From Raineyella antarctica (GTDB taxonomy: Bacteria; Actinomycetota; Actinomycetes; Propionibacteriales; Propionibacteriaceae): 64,000 nt of DNA. Where the stretch lies: positions 413,014 through 477,013 of the forward strand of contig NZ_FMYF01000002.1 of NCBI RefSeq assembly GCF_900092135.1, written 5' to 3'. The notes below the pieces were generated by a model. The model did no database searches, was not told the DNA's origin, and saw only the letters and a list, made by a program, of their open reading frames with translations. The position numbers and the translations under genes were made by a program. Positions 1 through 9,197 of this stretch are shown here, in pieces; position 1 is the first letter of the stretch, and each line of letters begins with the position of its first letter.

Positions 1-2
1 GC

Positions 3-3000
3 CCGCTGGTCGTACTGGGCGGCGAGCAGCGCCCGGACGCGGCGCTGATGGAGCTGTCGACCGTCCCGATCGGCGTCGCCGCGCAGGCGCACGTCTACCT
101 GGCCCAGGGCGGTTCGGAGAACCTGCGCCAGGTCCACGGCTTCCTGTCCGACACCGTGCTGCTCACCGGTGAGGGATTCGAGCCGCCGGCCGAGCAGCCG
201 TTCTGGGGGGCGCTGCGCGAGCCGGGCGCCGGCGCACCCACCGCCGCGGTGGGCGCCACCGATGGGACGGGCGCGGACGGACGCCCCCGGCCGCGGGTCG
301 GCATCCTGTTCTACCGGGCCCAGTGGGCGGCCGGGAACGTCGCGTACGTCGAGGCGCTGGCCGATGCGGTCGACGCGGCCGGCGGGATCGGGGTACCGAT
401 CTTCGCCGCCTCGTTGCGCGAGGCGCCGGGCGACCTGCTGGACCACCTGGGTGGGTACGACGCGCTCGTCACCACCGTGCTGGCCGCGGGCGGCACCCGT
501 GCCGCGACCGCCCAGGCCGGCGGGGACGACGAGGGCTGGGACGTGGACGCGCTGGCGCGCCTGGACGTACCGATCCTGCAGGGGTTGTGCCTGACCTGGA
601 GCCGGGAGGCGTGGGAGTCCTCCGCGGAGGGGATGAGCCCGCTGGACGTGGCCACCCAGGTCGCCGTGCCGGAGTTCGACGGGCGGATCATCACCACCGC
701 GTTCTCGTTCAAGGAGAACGACGCCGACGGGCTGCCGCACTACGTGCCCGACCCCGAGCGGACCCGCCGGGTCGCCGAACTGGCGGTCAACCACGCCCGG
801 CTGCGGCACATCCCCGCCGAGGAGCGGAGGATCGCGATCGTGCTGTCGGCCTACCCGACCAAGCACGCCCGGATCGGCAACGCCGTCGGCCTGGACACCC
901 CGGTCTCCCTGGTCCGGCTGCTGCGGCAGCTGAAGGGGGCCGGCTACGACATCGGCGAGCCGGGCGAGATCCCCGGCACCGAGCCGTACGCCGACCTGCT
1001 GGAGCGGGTCGGGCAGCCCCCGGCAGGGGAGGCCGAGGACACCACCCGCGGCAACGAACTGATCCACGCGATCATCGCGGCCGGTGGCCAGGACGAGGAC
1101 TGGCTGACCGCCGAGCAGCTGTCCGGGCAGCCGATCCGGGTGCCGGCGGCCCGCTACCGGGAGTGGTTCGCAGCCTTCCCCGAGCAGTTGCGCGAGGCGG
1201 TGACCGGGGCCTGGGGCGAGGCACCCGGCGAGCTGTTCCTGGATCGTACGAGCCCCGCCTCGGGCGATCCGGAGGGGGAGATCGTCTCGGCGGCGCTGCG
1301 GGCCGGCAACGTGGTGATCATGGTCCAGCCGCCGCGCGGCTTCGGGGAGAACCCGATCGCGATCTACCACGACCCGGACCTGCCGCCGACCCACCACTAC
1401 CTGGCCACCTACCGATGGCTGGCCGAGGAGTTCGGCGCCGACGCGATCGTCCACCTGGGCAAGCACGGCAACCTGGAGTGGCTGCCCGGCAAGAACCTCG
1501 CCCTGTCGCCGGCCGACGGCCCCGACGCCGCGCTCGGCTCGATCCCGGTGGTCTACCCGTTCCTGGTCAACGACCCGGGCGAGGGCACCCAGGCCAAGCG
1601 CCGGGCGCACGCCACGATCATCGACCACCTGATCCCGCCGATGGCCCGGGCCGAGACGTACGGCGACATCGCCCGGCTGGAGCAGCTGCTGGACGAGTAC
1701 GGCAACGTCTCGGCGATGGACCCGGCCAAGGCGCCCGCGCTGCAGGCCGAGATCTGGACGCTGATCCGCGCCGCCCGGATGGATGCCGAGCTGGGGCTGG
1801 ACGACCGGCCCGAAGGCGCCGCGTTCGACGACTTCGTGATGCACATCGACGGCTGGCTGTGCGAGATCAAGGACGTGCAGATCCGCGACGGCCTGCACAT
1901 CCTGGGCCGGATGCCGCAGGACGAGGAACTGGTCAACCTGGTGCTGGCCGTGCTGCGCGCCAACCAGGTCTTCGGCGGTTCGGTGAACGCGGTGCCGGGC
2001 CTGCGCCGGGCCCTGGGCCTGGCCGAGGAGGCGCCGCTGGCCGAGGTGGACCGGGTCGAGGGGCAGGCGCATGCGCTGGTCGAGGGCCTGGCCCGCAACG
2101 ACTGGGACGTCGCAGCGGTCCCCGAGGTGGTCGAGGCGGTGCTGAGTGAGGTCGTGACGGCCGATGCCGTGCCGGCTGATGCGGTGCCGGCTGATGCGAC
2201 GCAGCACGGGGCAGCAGCGCCCGGGCCGGATCGTACGGCAGTGCTCGCCTCGCTGAAGTTCGCGTGCGAGGAGGTGGTGCCCCGGTTGCTCGGGACCACC
2301 CGCGAGATCGACGCGGTGCTGCACGCCCTCGAGGGTGGCTACACCCCGGCCGGCCCGTCGGGTTCGCCGCTGCGCGGGCTGGTCAACGTGCTGCCGACCG
2401 GGCGCAACTTCTACTCGGTCGACCCGAAGGCGATCCCCTCGCGGCTGGCGTACGAGACCGGCTCGGCGATGGCCGAGTCCGTCGTCGCCCGTTACCTGGA
2501 GGAGACCGGCGACTACCCGCAGTCGGTCGGCCTGTCGGTCTGGGGCACCTCCGCGATGCGTACCTCCGGTGACGACATCGCCGAGGTGCTCGCGCTGATG
2601 GGCGTGGTACCGGCCTGGGACGAGGCCTCCCGCCGGGTCACTGGCCTCGACGTGGTCCCGCTGGCCGAGCTCGGCCGGCCCCGGATCGACGTGACCGTAC
2701 GGATCTCGGGCTTCTTCCGGGACGCGTTCCCGCATGTGATCGCGATGCTGGACGATGCGGTCGAGCTGGTCGCCGGGCTGGAGGAGGACGACGAAGACAA
2801 CTACGTACGTGCCCATGCTCGCGCCGACCTGGCGGCCCACGGCGATGCGCGCCGGGCCACGACGCGGATCTTCGGTTCCAAGCCCGGCTCGTACGGCGCC
2901 GGGATCCTGCCGCTGATCGAGGCCGGCAACTGGCGCACCGACGCCGACCTGGCCGAGGTCTACAGCACCTGGGGCGGCTTCGCGTACGGACGCGACATGG

Positions 3001-3578
3001 ACGGGCGCCCGGCCAGGGAGGACATGGAGGCCAACTACCGGCGGATCCAGGTCGCGGCGAAGAACGTCGACACCCGCGAGCACGACATCGCCGACTCCGA
3101 CGACTACTTCCAGTACCACGGCGGGATGATCGCGACGGTGCGGGCGCTGACGGGATCTGAGCCGAAGGCGTATGTCGGTGACTCGACCGTGCCCGACGCC
3201 GTCCGGACCCGGACCCTGGCCGAGGAGACCGCCCGGGTGTTCCGGTCCCGGGTGGTCAACCCGCGCTGGATCGCCGCGATGCAGCGGCACGGCTACAAGG
3301 GCGCCTTCGAGCTCGCCGCGACCGTGGACTACCTGTTCGGCTTCGACGCGACCGCCGGGGTGGTCGACGACTGGATGTACGAACAGCTGGTGGAGTCGTA
3401 CGTGCTGGACGAGCAGAACCAGGAGTTCATGCGGCACGCGAACCCGTGGGCGCTGAACGGGATCATCGAGAAGCTGCACGAGGCCGCCGACCGTGGCCTG
3501 TGGGAACAACCCGATCCGGAGCTGATGGCGCGGATGCAGCAGGTGTACCTGGACGTGGAGGGCGACCTGGAGGAATGA
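3..3578 (+). CDS. cobN: Cobaltochelatase subunit CobN, 5' end outside the window
   Basis: Large subunit of the ATP-dependent cobaltochelatase that inserts cobalt into hydrogenobyrinate a,c-diamide in aerobic-type cobalamin synthesis. The reading frame is open to the window edge, and the first residues already look like internal CobN sequence (a GG-S-EN element near residue 38), so the ATG at 48 is internal and the gene is cut off upstream. About 1190 residues are visible. The family signature HLGKHGNLEWLPGK lies near residue 485. A low-complexity A-D-A-V-P repeat near residue 720 is probably a linker. The other chelatase subunits are not visible; cobF and cobQ lie within 10 kb on the other strand. 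Identification is firm; the true start is not visible. Confidence 0.96.
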   Translation, partial: PLVVLGGEQRPDAALMELSTVPIGVAAQAHVYLAQGGSENLRQVHGFLSDTVLLTGEGFEPPAEQPFWGALREPGAGAPTAAVGATDGTGADGRPRPRVGILFYRAQWAAGNVAYVEALADAVDAAGGIGVPIFAASLREAPGDLLDHLGGYDALVTTVLAAGGTRAATAQAGGDDEGWDVDALARLDVPILQGLCLTWSREAWESSAEGMSPLDVATQVAVPEFDGRIITTAFSFKENDADGLPHYVPDPERTRRVAELAVNHARLRHIPAEERRIAIVLSAYPTKHARIGNAVGLDTPVSLVRLLRQLKGAGYDIGEPGEIPGTEPYADLLERVGQPPAGEAEDTTRGNELIHAIIAAGGQDEDWLTAEQLSGQPIRVPAARYREWFAAFPEQLREAVTGAWGEAPGELFLDRTSPASGDPEGEIVSAALRAGNVVIMVQPPRGFGENPIAIYHDPDLPPTHHYLATYRWLAEEFGADAIVHLGKHGNLEWLPGKNLALSPADGPDAALGSIPVVYPFLVNDPGEGTQAKRRAHATIIDHLIPPMARAETYGDIARLEQLLDEYGNVSAMDPAKAPALQAEIWTLIRAARMDAELGLDDRPEGAAFDDFVMHIDGWLCEIKDVQIRDGLHILGRMPQDEELVNLVLAVLRANQVFGGSVNAVPGLRRALGLAEEAPLAEVDRVEGQAHALVEGLARNDWDVAAVPEVVEAVLSEVVTADAVPADAVPADATQHGAAAPGPDRTAVLASLKFACEEVVPRLLGTTREIDAVLHALEGGYTPAGPSGSPLRGLVNVLPTGRNFYSVDPKAIPSRLAYETGSAMAESVVARYLEETGDYPQSVGLSVWGTSAMRTSGDDIAEVLALMGVVPAWDEASRRVTGLDVVPLAELGRPRIDVTVRISGFFRDAFPHVIAMLDDAVELVAGLEEDDEDNYVRAHARADLAAHGDARRATTRIFGSKPGSYGAGILPLIEAGNWRTDADLAEVYSTWGGFAYGRDMDGRPAREDMEANYRRIQVAAKNVDTREHDIADSDDYFQYHGGMIATVRALTGSEPKAYVGDSTVPDAVRTRTLAEETARVFRSRVVNPRWIAAMQRHGYKGAFELAATVDYLFGFDATAGVVDDWMYEQLVESYVLDEQNQEFMRHANPWALNGIIEKLHEAADRGLWEQPDPELMARMQQVYLDVEGDLEE

Positions 3579-3602
3579 GGTCGGGCCGGGGCCGTGGATC
3601 CC

Positions 3603-3656
3603 GGCTCCACTTCTTGATCGTGCACGCAGGACGGTGCAGGACCAAGAAGTGGAGCC
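3603..3656. terminator. Long hairpin after cobN
   Basis: A perfect 14-bp inverted repeat (3603-3616 with 3643-3656, arm GGCTCCACTTCTTG) encloses a smaller TGCAC/GTGCA pair. It begins 24 nt after the cobN stop. There is no clear T-run, so termination is an inference. It may instead be a dispersed palindromic element like others in this window. Confidence 0.55.
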
Positions 3657-3738
3657 ACGGGCCCGGCCAGCAGCCCGCTCCAGGCCTGCCGATGGGACAC
3701 AGCTGGCGCCCGGACCTGCCGCCGATACCCTCGGGGGT

Positions 3739-4356
3739 ATGACGTCCCTCCCCGCGGTCCCCGCGTCGCCCCTCATCCGCCCCAAGCAGCGCTACTCCTT
3801 GGTCGAGGGGTACCGGGTCGCGGTGTTGGCGGCCAGGAGCCTGCCGGACTTCCGGCGCCGGAAGCAGGAACTGGGCCTGCCGTTCATCGAGCGGATCATG
3901 CTGGCGGTCACCGAGGTCAACGGCTGCCCGGTCTGCTCCTACGGCCACGCCAGGATGGCGCTGGAGGCCGGGCTGCCCGAGGAGGAGATCCGGATGATGC
4001 TGGACGGTGACGTCGCCGACGCGCCGGCCTCCGAACTGCCGGCCATCATGTTCGGCCAGCACTACGCCGACACCAAGGGCCACCCCGATCCGGCCGCCTG
4101 GCAGGTGGTCATCGACATGTACGGGCCGGACCTGGCCCGTGGCATCCTCGGAGCGATCCGGATGATCATGTGGGGCAACGCGTACGGGATCGCGCTGTCG
4201 GGCCTGCAGGCGCGCAAGCGGGGCGAGAAGCTGCCGGGCAGCTCGCTGGCCGGCGACGTCGCGATGACCGCCGCGGCGTTCCTCCAGCTTCCGGTCGTCG
4301 CGGTGCATGCCGTGGCGGCCCGGCTCGCCGGCCGGCCGCTGCTGCCGCTGGGGTAG
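3739..4356 (+). CDS. AhpD-like / carboxymuconolactone decarboxylase family protein
   Basis: A 205-residue protein of the AhpD/CMD fold. The motif E-V-N-G-C-P-V-C-S-Y-G-H places Cys63, Cys66 and His70 in the CxxC...H arrangement that AhpD-like proteins use for peroxidase or disulfide-reductase chemistry. The ATG at 3739 is preferred over an upstream in-frame ATG at 3634, because the extra N-terminus would run into the hairpin and is low-complexity. The gene ends 35 bp from the convergent FAD oxidase. The substrate is unknown, and a peroxidase partner is not visible. Confidence 0.8.
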   Translation: MTSLPAVPASPLIRPKQRYSLVEGYRVAVLAARSLPDFRRRKQELGLPFIERIMLAVTEVNGCPVCSYGHARMALEAGLPEEEIRMMLDGDVADAPASELPAIMFGQHYADTKGHPDPAAWQVVIDMYGPDLARGILGAIRMIMWGNAYGIALSGLQARKRGEKLPGSSLAGDVAMTAAAFLQLPVVAVHAVAARLAGRPLLPLG

Positions 4357-4391
4357 GGGCCGGCCTCCGGGCACGCACGGTCCGACCGGAA

Positions 4392-5762
4392 TCAGGGTTT
4401 GATGTTCTGGTTGAGGTGGAAGAGGTTGTCCGGATCGTACTGGCGCTTCACCTCCTGCAGCCGCCGGTAGCTGACCCCGTAGTTGGCCTCGACCTTCGAC
4501 TGGTCATCGGACGAGGCGAAGTTCACGTAACCACCGGCCTCCGAGTGGGGGGCGATGGCGGCGTAGTAGTCCCGCACCCACCGCGTGTTGGCCTCGTTCT
4601 GGGCAGGATCGGGCCACATTCCGGCGATCACCATCGCGTACGTGGCGTCCCGGTGCCCGAAGGCCGTCGCATCGGCGGCCACGTCCTGGCAAGCGCCGTT
4701 GATCGGGTAGAGGTGGACGGTCGAGTTGACGACGGGCAGCTTCGGGCCGTGCTCGAGGTGTGCCCGGATCAGCTCGGGCGAGAGATCGGTCGCGTAGGCC
4801 GTCTTCCAGTAGTGCTGCAGTCCGCGGGGGACCAGGGCGTCGAAGGCGCTGTTGAGGGCCGGGTACGGCATCGGCCCGATCATCTCCGCGACCGGTCGGG
4901 CGACGTCCCGGAACCCCTGGATGATCTTCTCCCCGTCGTCCGGCGCGCCGGTCCAGCAGGAGACGATCCCCACCAGGGGCTCACCGACCTTGTCCCCGGG
5001 TATGAAGGGCAGCGGCGGCGCGATCTGGAAGGCGGGAAAGCCGCCGTACTCGCGGGGCGCGGTCTTGATGAACTCGTTGAAGTGGCTCAGCACGGCATCA
5101 CCATCGGACAGATCGAAGAACATCGGACCGCCGTAGATCTCGGCCACCGGATGCATCCGGAAGGTGAACTCCGTCACGACGCCGAAATTTCCGCCGCCGC
5201 CGCGCAGTGCCCAGAACAGGTCCGGGTTCTCGGACTCGCTCGCGGTCAGCGTGGTGCCGTCGGCCGTGACGACCCGGGCCTCCAGCAGGTTGTCGCAGGA
5301 GAGGCCGTGGGCCCGGGCAAGGTAGCCGATCCCGCCACCGAGGGTGAGGCCGCCCACCCCGGTCGTCGAGATGATGCCCCCCGTCGTCGCCAGCCCGTGG
5401 GCTCCGGCCACCTCGTTGAAACCTCCCCAGGTCGCGCCCCCGCCGACCCGGGCAGTCCGCCCGGCGGCGTCCACCGTGACCGACGTGAGGCCGGAGAGGT
5501 CGGCCACCAGGGCGTCGTCCGCGGTTCCGTAGCCGGGAACGCTGTGCGAACCTCCGCGCACGGCCAGTTCGGTGCCGGTCTCCGAGGCCAGCCGGACGAC
5601 GGCGACGACGTCCTCCGTCGTCCTGCACGTCACGACCGCGGCAGGGTGGCGGTCGATCATGAAGTTGTAGACCTTCCTGGCCTCGTCATAGCCAGAGTCG
5701 CCCGGAGCGACGACCGGGCCCTTCACCGTAGCTCGCAGTTTCTCGAGCATCCCAGCGCTCAT
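4392..5762 (-). CDS. FAD-dependent oxidase, BBE family (bicovalent FAD)
   Basis: A 456-residue flavin oxidoreductase of the berberine-bridge / 6-hydroxynicotine oxidase type. The N-terminal FAD-binding half has RGGSH with His73 and GLSCDN with Cys156, the two residues that covalently hold FAD in this family. GG-I-G-Y-L-A-R precedes the Cys. The C-terminal BBE segment (NYG-SYRRL ... YDPDNLFHLNQNI) is complete. Such enzymes oxidise alcohols, sugars or amines with O2; the substrate cannot be read from sequence. No signal peptide is seen. It stands alone between convergent and tandem neighbours. Confidence 0.88.
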   Translation of the reverse strand: MSAGMLEKLRATVKGPVVAPGDSGYDEARKVYNFMIDRHPAAVVTCRTTEDVVAVVRLASETGTELAVRGGSHSVPGYGTADDALVADLSGLTSVTVDAAGRTARVGGGATWGGFNEVAGAHGLATTGGIISTTGVGGLTLGGGIGYLARAHGLSCDNLLEARVVTADGTTLTASESENPDLFWALRGGGGNFGVVTEFTFRMHPVAEIYGGPMFFDLSDGDAVLSHFNEFIKTAPREYGGFPAFQIAPPLPFIPGDKVGEPLVGIVSCWTGAPDDGEKIIQGFRDVARPVAEMIGPMPYPALNSAFDALVPRGLQHYWKTAYATDLSPELIRAHLEHGPKLPVVNSTVHLYPINGACQDVAADATAFGHRDATYAMVIAGMWPDPAQNEANTRWVRDYYAAIAPHSEAGGYVNFASSDDQSKVEANYGVSYRRLQEVKRQYDPDNLFHLNQNIKP

Positions 5763-5925
5763 GACACCCTCCGACCTGGCCGACGCGGCGCAAACCTCGG
5801 GGTGAGCCGGGGCAGCGCCTCGAACACGTCTATGACGCCTTCAGGTTAGGTCCGCCTTACCGAGGTGTCGAGGGTCGCGGGGCCCCAGTTTTGGGAACCT
5901 CGCGGCGTCGCTCGTCGGGTTCCGC

Positions 5926-6696
5926 CTACGGCCTCAACAGGTACGTGTCCATCACCCAGCCGTGCTGCTCGCGCAGTTCGGCGCGCAGGGCGACCAACTC
6001 GTCGATGACCTCGGCGAGCCGCCCGGACCGCAGCACCTCGGCAGGGCCGCCCAGGTAGGCGCCCCAGTAGATCGTCAGGTCGGGGTGCTGGTCGACCAGG
6101 TCGCGGCAGGCCAGGTGCCCGTCGAGCATCACCACGACGTCGCCCAGGTCGGGGGAGTACTCCTGCACCAGCCGGCGCCCGGTGGTGACATGGATCGAGG
6201 TGCCGATCCGGTTCAGCGGGATCGCGTGCCGGGCGGCGAGCAGCTGGGGCGCGCTGATCCCGGGATGGACGCGCACCTCGAACGGGCCACTGGTCTCCCG
6301 GAGCGCGTCGACGATCCGCAGCGTCGAGTCGTAGAAGGCCGGGTCGCCCCAGACCAGGAACCCGACCGTGCTGCCCTCCGGAAGCTGGTCGATGATCGCG
6401 GCGTACGCGGCGACCCGGGCGGCGTGCCAGTCCCGGACGCCCGCACCGTACGCCGTGCTGTCGCGCTCGGCATCCGGGCCGCGCTTGGGGTCGGGGACCT
6501 CGATGAACCGGTACGGATGGGAATCGCCGATGAAGTGCTCGCACAGCGCCCGGCGCGCCTCGACCAGGTCGGCCTTGGCGTCGCCCTTGTCGGCGACCAG
6601 GAACACGTCGACCTCGCGGAGGGCGGCCGCGGCCTCGTACGTGACCAGCCCCGGGTCACCCGTCCCGATGCCGATCACCTGCACTGTGCTGATCAT
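5926..6696 (-). CDS. cobF: Precorrin-6A synthase (deacetylating) CobF
   Basis: A 256-residue SAM-dependent methyltransferase of the tetrapyrrole methylase fold. It methylates C-1 of precorrin-5 with loss of acetate in the aerobic cobalamin pathway. The N-terminal glycine-rich GIGTGDPG lies at residues 9-16, and WGDPAFYDST near residue 115 matches the second SAM-binding loop. Full length for CobF. It is on the opposite strand from cobN and separated from it by two unrelated genes, so the cobalamin genes are dispersed rather than in one operon. Confidence 0.93.
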   Translation of the reverse strand: MISTVQVIGIGTGDPGLVTYEAAAALREVDVFLVADKGDAKADLVEARRALCEHFIGDSHPYRFIEVPDPKRGPDAERDSTAYGAGVRDWHAARVAAYAAIIDQLPEGSTVGFLVWGDPAFYDSTLRIVDALRETSGPFEVRVHPGISAPQLLAARHAIPLNRIGTSIHVTTGRRLVQEYSPDLGDVVVMLDGHLACRDLVDQHPDLTIYWGAYLGGPAEVLRSGRLAEVIDELVALRAELREQHGWVMDTYLLRP

Positions 6697-6793
6697 GCGG
6701 TCATCCTGCCATCGGCCGGGATGATGGCCGCGCCGGTCCGGTGCGGTGACCGGACGGGCTCAGGCCGCGGTGATCGGGCCGGGCGGAGTGCGG

Positions 6794-7426
6794 TCAGACC
6801 GCGGCGATCGCGCCCACGAAGGCGGCAATGTCCTGCGCCTCCTGCTGGCTGATCTCGTGCCCGACGCCGGGGTAGACGTGCTCGGTCAGGTCTGCGCCGG
6901 ACTGCGCGACCAGCCAGTCGTGGCTGCGGGTGGCCAGGTCGGTGGGGATAACCCGGTCCTCGGGATCGATGCTCCAGAAGATCGGCATCCCGGACAGCAG
7001 GCCTTCCGGCGTCTCGAAGCCGGCGTCCCAGGGCAGGGTGCCCGACAGCAGGACGGCCCCGGCGAAGCGCTCCGGGTCGGTGAACAACAGGCCACCGGCC
7101 ATCGCAGTGCCGCCAGAGAAGCCGAGCAGGACGATGCGGGAGTGGGCCTCGGCGACCTCGCCCAACCAGGCCAGCAGGGCGGCGGCGGTCTCCTTGATCG
7201 ACTCCTCGCGGGGACGACCGATGCCCTTGTTGTCGAACCAGGTCCAGCCCGATCCGACCGGGATCGGCCCGCGCGGCGCGACCAGGGTCACCGAGTCGGG
7301 CATCAGGCGGCCGAGCTTGAGCATCGGCCTCTCGTCGGACCCGCGCCCGTGCAGGGCGACCACCAGCGTGGTGCCGGCGCGCTCGTCCTCCGGGCGCGAC
7401 CAGTGGGCGGCGGTGATCTGCGACAT
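6794..7426 (-). CDS. Small alpha/beta-hydrolase, carboxylesterase/phospholipase family
   Basis: A 210-residue serine hydrolase of the YpfH/carboxylesterase-2 type. The oxyanion element LHGRGSDE is near residue 26. The nucleophile elbow G-F-S-G-G has Ser104, followed by Asp157 in P-E-D-R and His190 in G-V-G-H-E. The ATG at 7426 is chosen because CAGGAG lies just upstream; an in-frame GTG at 7459 would put the ribosome site inside the gene. It is probably cytoplasmic. Natural substrate unknown. Confidence 0.8.
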   Translation of the reverse strand: MSQITAAHWSRPEDERAGTTLVVALHGRGSDERPMLKLGRLMPDSVTLVAPRGPIPVGSGWTWFDNKGIGRPREESIKETAAALLAWLGEVAEAHSRIVLLGFSGGTAMAGGLLFTDPERFAGAVLLSGTLPWDAGFETPEGLLSGMPIFWSIDPEDRVIPTDLATRSHDWLVAQSGADLTEHVYPGVGHEISQQEAQDIAAFVGAIAAV

Positions 7427-7503
7427 GCGGGCTCCTGGATTGGTTAGGGTTTCAACCATCGCATGCCGGCTGGGACGTGTCCAGTGGTCGGCTCTCGGAG
7501 ATC

Positions 7504-7594
7504 CCTGTACTGAATCCCAACGGTTGCGCTCGATCCCAGTCGTCCCGTCACGAGATCAGTGCGATCGAGGGCCCGTGTTGGGATTCAGTACAGG
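7504..7594. repeat. Branched inverted repeat, 18-bp arms
   Basis: A perfect 18-bp inverted repeat (7504-7521 with 7577-7594) encloses a second perfect 7-bp pair CTCGATC/GATCGAG (7529-7535, 7563-7569). It lies between the esterase start and the cobQ stop, both on the minus strand, so it could end cobQ transcription. There is no T-run. The 298-bp gap holds only this repeat and the 14-bp tandem repeat beside it. Confidence 0.7.
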
Positions 7595-7598
7595 CCCC

Positions 7599-7654
7599 GA
7601 GCTGGGCGCCTCGAGCTGGGCGCCTCGAGCTGGGCGCCTCGAGCTGGGCGCCTC
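7599..7654. repeat. 14-bp tandem repeat, four copies plus a degenerate fifth
   Basis: Four exact head-to-tail copies of GAGCTGGGCGCCTC, then a copy with one change (GAACTGGGCG). The array directly abuts the right arm of the preceding inverted repeat and is non-coding. Confidence 0.9.
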
Positions 7655-7724
7655 GAACTGGGCGGCCCCGGGCAGCCCCCGAGCCGGGCGCCTCAGCCAC
7701 ACAGACCCAGGGCCCGGGGGCCGA

Positions 7725-9197
7725 TCAGCCGAGCTGGTCCAGCGCCAGCGCCAGCAGCGCCGGCGCATGCTCCTCGATCGCATCCGCGAGGGAATCGATC
7801 ATCGTCTCCCGGCGTTCGTCGAAGCCGGGGGCCGAGGGGTCCGGCCGCCAGCCCGAGCCGGCCAGCCCAGCGACCTCGGCCAGGAAGGCGTGCCGGAACG
7901 CGTCGTCCTCCATCGTCCCGTGCCACATCGTGCCGAACACCGCCCCGGACCGGGCCCCGTCCAGGAACGCCTCCGCGCCCGGGTCGACCGTGGCGACGCC
8001 GTGGTGGATCTCGTAACCGACCACCGGGTGGCCGGCCCATTCCCCGCGCGGGCGTCCCAGCGACTTCTCGGCGTGGAAGACGGTGCTGACCGGCAGCAGC
8101 CCCAGACCTGCCTCCCAGGTGCCCGGGGCACCGGCCTCCACGCCGTCCGGATCGGCGATCGTACGACCCAGCAACTGGTAGCCGCCGCAGATGCCCAGCA
8201 CCGGCCGGCCCGCGGTCGCCCGCTCGGCGAGCACCCGGTCCAGGCCGGCGGTCCGCAGCCAGTCCAGGTCCCCGATGGTCGAGCGGCTGCCCGGCACCAC
8301 CACCAGGTCGGCGGCGGCCAGCACGTCCGGGCGGGTGGTGACGGTCAGGTCGATGCCCGGTTCGGCCCCCAGGGCGTCGAGGTCGGTGGCGTTCGACACC
8401 CGCGGCAGGCGGACGACCGCCACCGACAGCCGCGGCCCGGTGTCCCGGGCGCTCGGTGCGGGCGTGCTGACCTTCAGGGTGTCCTCGCTGTCCAGCCAGA
8501 CCCCCTCCAGCCACGGCACCACCCCGAAGCAGGCCAGCCCGGTGCGTTCGCTCAGCGTGACCAGGCCGGGCTCGAGCACCGACACGTCGCCGCGGAACTT
8601 GTTCACCACGTAGCCGGCGAGCAGGGCGCGGTCCTCGGCCTCCAGCAGCCCCCAGGTGCCGAACACCGCGGCGAGCATGCCGCCCCGGTCGATGTCACCG
8701 ACCAGCGCCACCGGCAGCCCGAACCGCCGGGCCAGGCCCATGTTGACGTAGTCGCCGGCGCGCAGGTTGATCTCGGCCGGCGATCCGGCCCCCTCGCAGA
8801 CGACCAGGTCGTACGCCTCCTGGAGCGCCTCGTACGCCGCGAAGGCCGCCGCGACCAGCTCACCGCGACCATGGGCGTACTGGCCGGCCTCGAGGGTGCC
8901 GTGCGGTTGCCCGCGCAGCACCACGTGGGAGCGCCGGTCGGTGGAGGGCTTGAGCAGGACCGGGTTCATGTCGACCGTCGGTTCCAGGCGGGCGGCCCGG
9001 GCCTGCAGCCACTGCGCCCGGCCGATCTCGCCCGCGCGTCCGTCCGGGCCGGCGACGACCATCGAGTTGTTCGACATGTTCTGTGCCTTGAACGGCGCGA
9101 CCCGTACGCCGCGGCGGACCAGGGCCCGGCACAGGCCGGTGACGAGCAGGGACTTGCCGGCGTCCGACGAGGTCCCGGCGACCAGGACGCCCGCCAT
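7725..9197 (-). CDS. cobQ: Cobyric acid synthase CobQ
   Basis: A 490-residue glutamine-dependent amidotransferase that amidates carboxylates of adenosylcobyrinic acid a,c-diamide to give cobyric acid. The N-terminal P-loop-like GTSSDAGKS lies at residues 8-16, and the family signature APFKAQNMSNNS at about residues 38-49. The C-terminal class-I glutaminase domain has GICGGYQLLG with the nucleophilic Cys, and a final G-T-M-W-H-G. Its start shares one base with the stop of the upstream cgoX (TGATG), so the two are probably co-translated. Confidence 0.95.
   Translation of the reverse strand: MAGVLVAGTSSDAGKSLLVTGLCRALVRRGVRVAPFKAQNMSNNSMVVAGPDGRAGEIGRAQWLQARAARLEPTVDMNPVLLKPSTDRRSHVVLRGQPHGTLEAGQYAHGRGELVAAAFAAYEALQEAYDLVVCEGAGSPAEINLRAGDYVNMGLARRFGLPVALVGDIDRGGMLAAVFGTWGLLEAEDRALLAGYVVNKFRGDVSVLEPGLVTLSERTGLACFGVVPWLEGVWLDSEDTLKVSTPAPSARDTGPRLSVAVVRLPRVSNATDLDALGAEPGIDLTVTTRPDVLAAADLVVVPGSRSTIGDLDWLRTAGLDRVLAERATAGRPVLGICGGYQLLGRTIADPDGVEAGAPGTWEAGLGLLPVSTVFHAEKSLGRPRGEWAGHPVVGYEIHHGVATVDPGAEAFLDGARSGAVFGTMWHGTMEDDAFRHAFLAEVAGLAGSGWRPDPSAPGFDERRETMIDSLADAIEEHAPALLALALDQLG

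Noticed and set aside
5846-5860. TTAGGTCCGCCTTAC before the FAD oxidase, resembling a DtxR/IdeR iron box
   Set aside because: Only partly palindromic (TTAGG against CCTTA) and lacks the central consensus; not strong enough to call.
7599-7654. 14-bp repeats as a possible CRISPR or iteron origin
   Set aside because: No spacers, no AT-rich region and no replication or Cas genes nearby.
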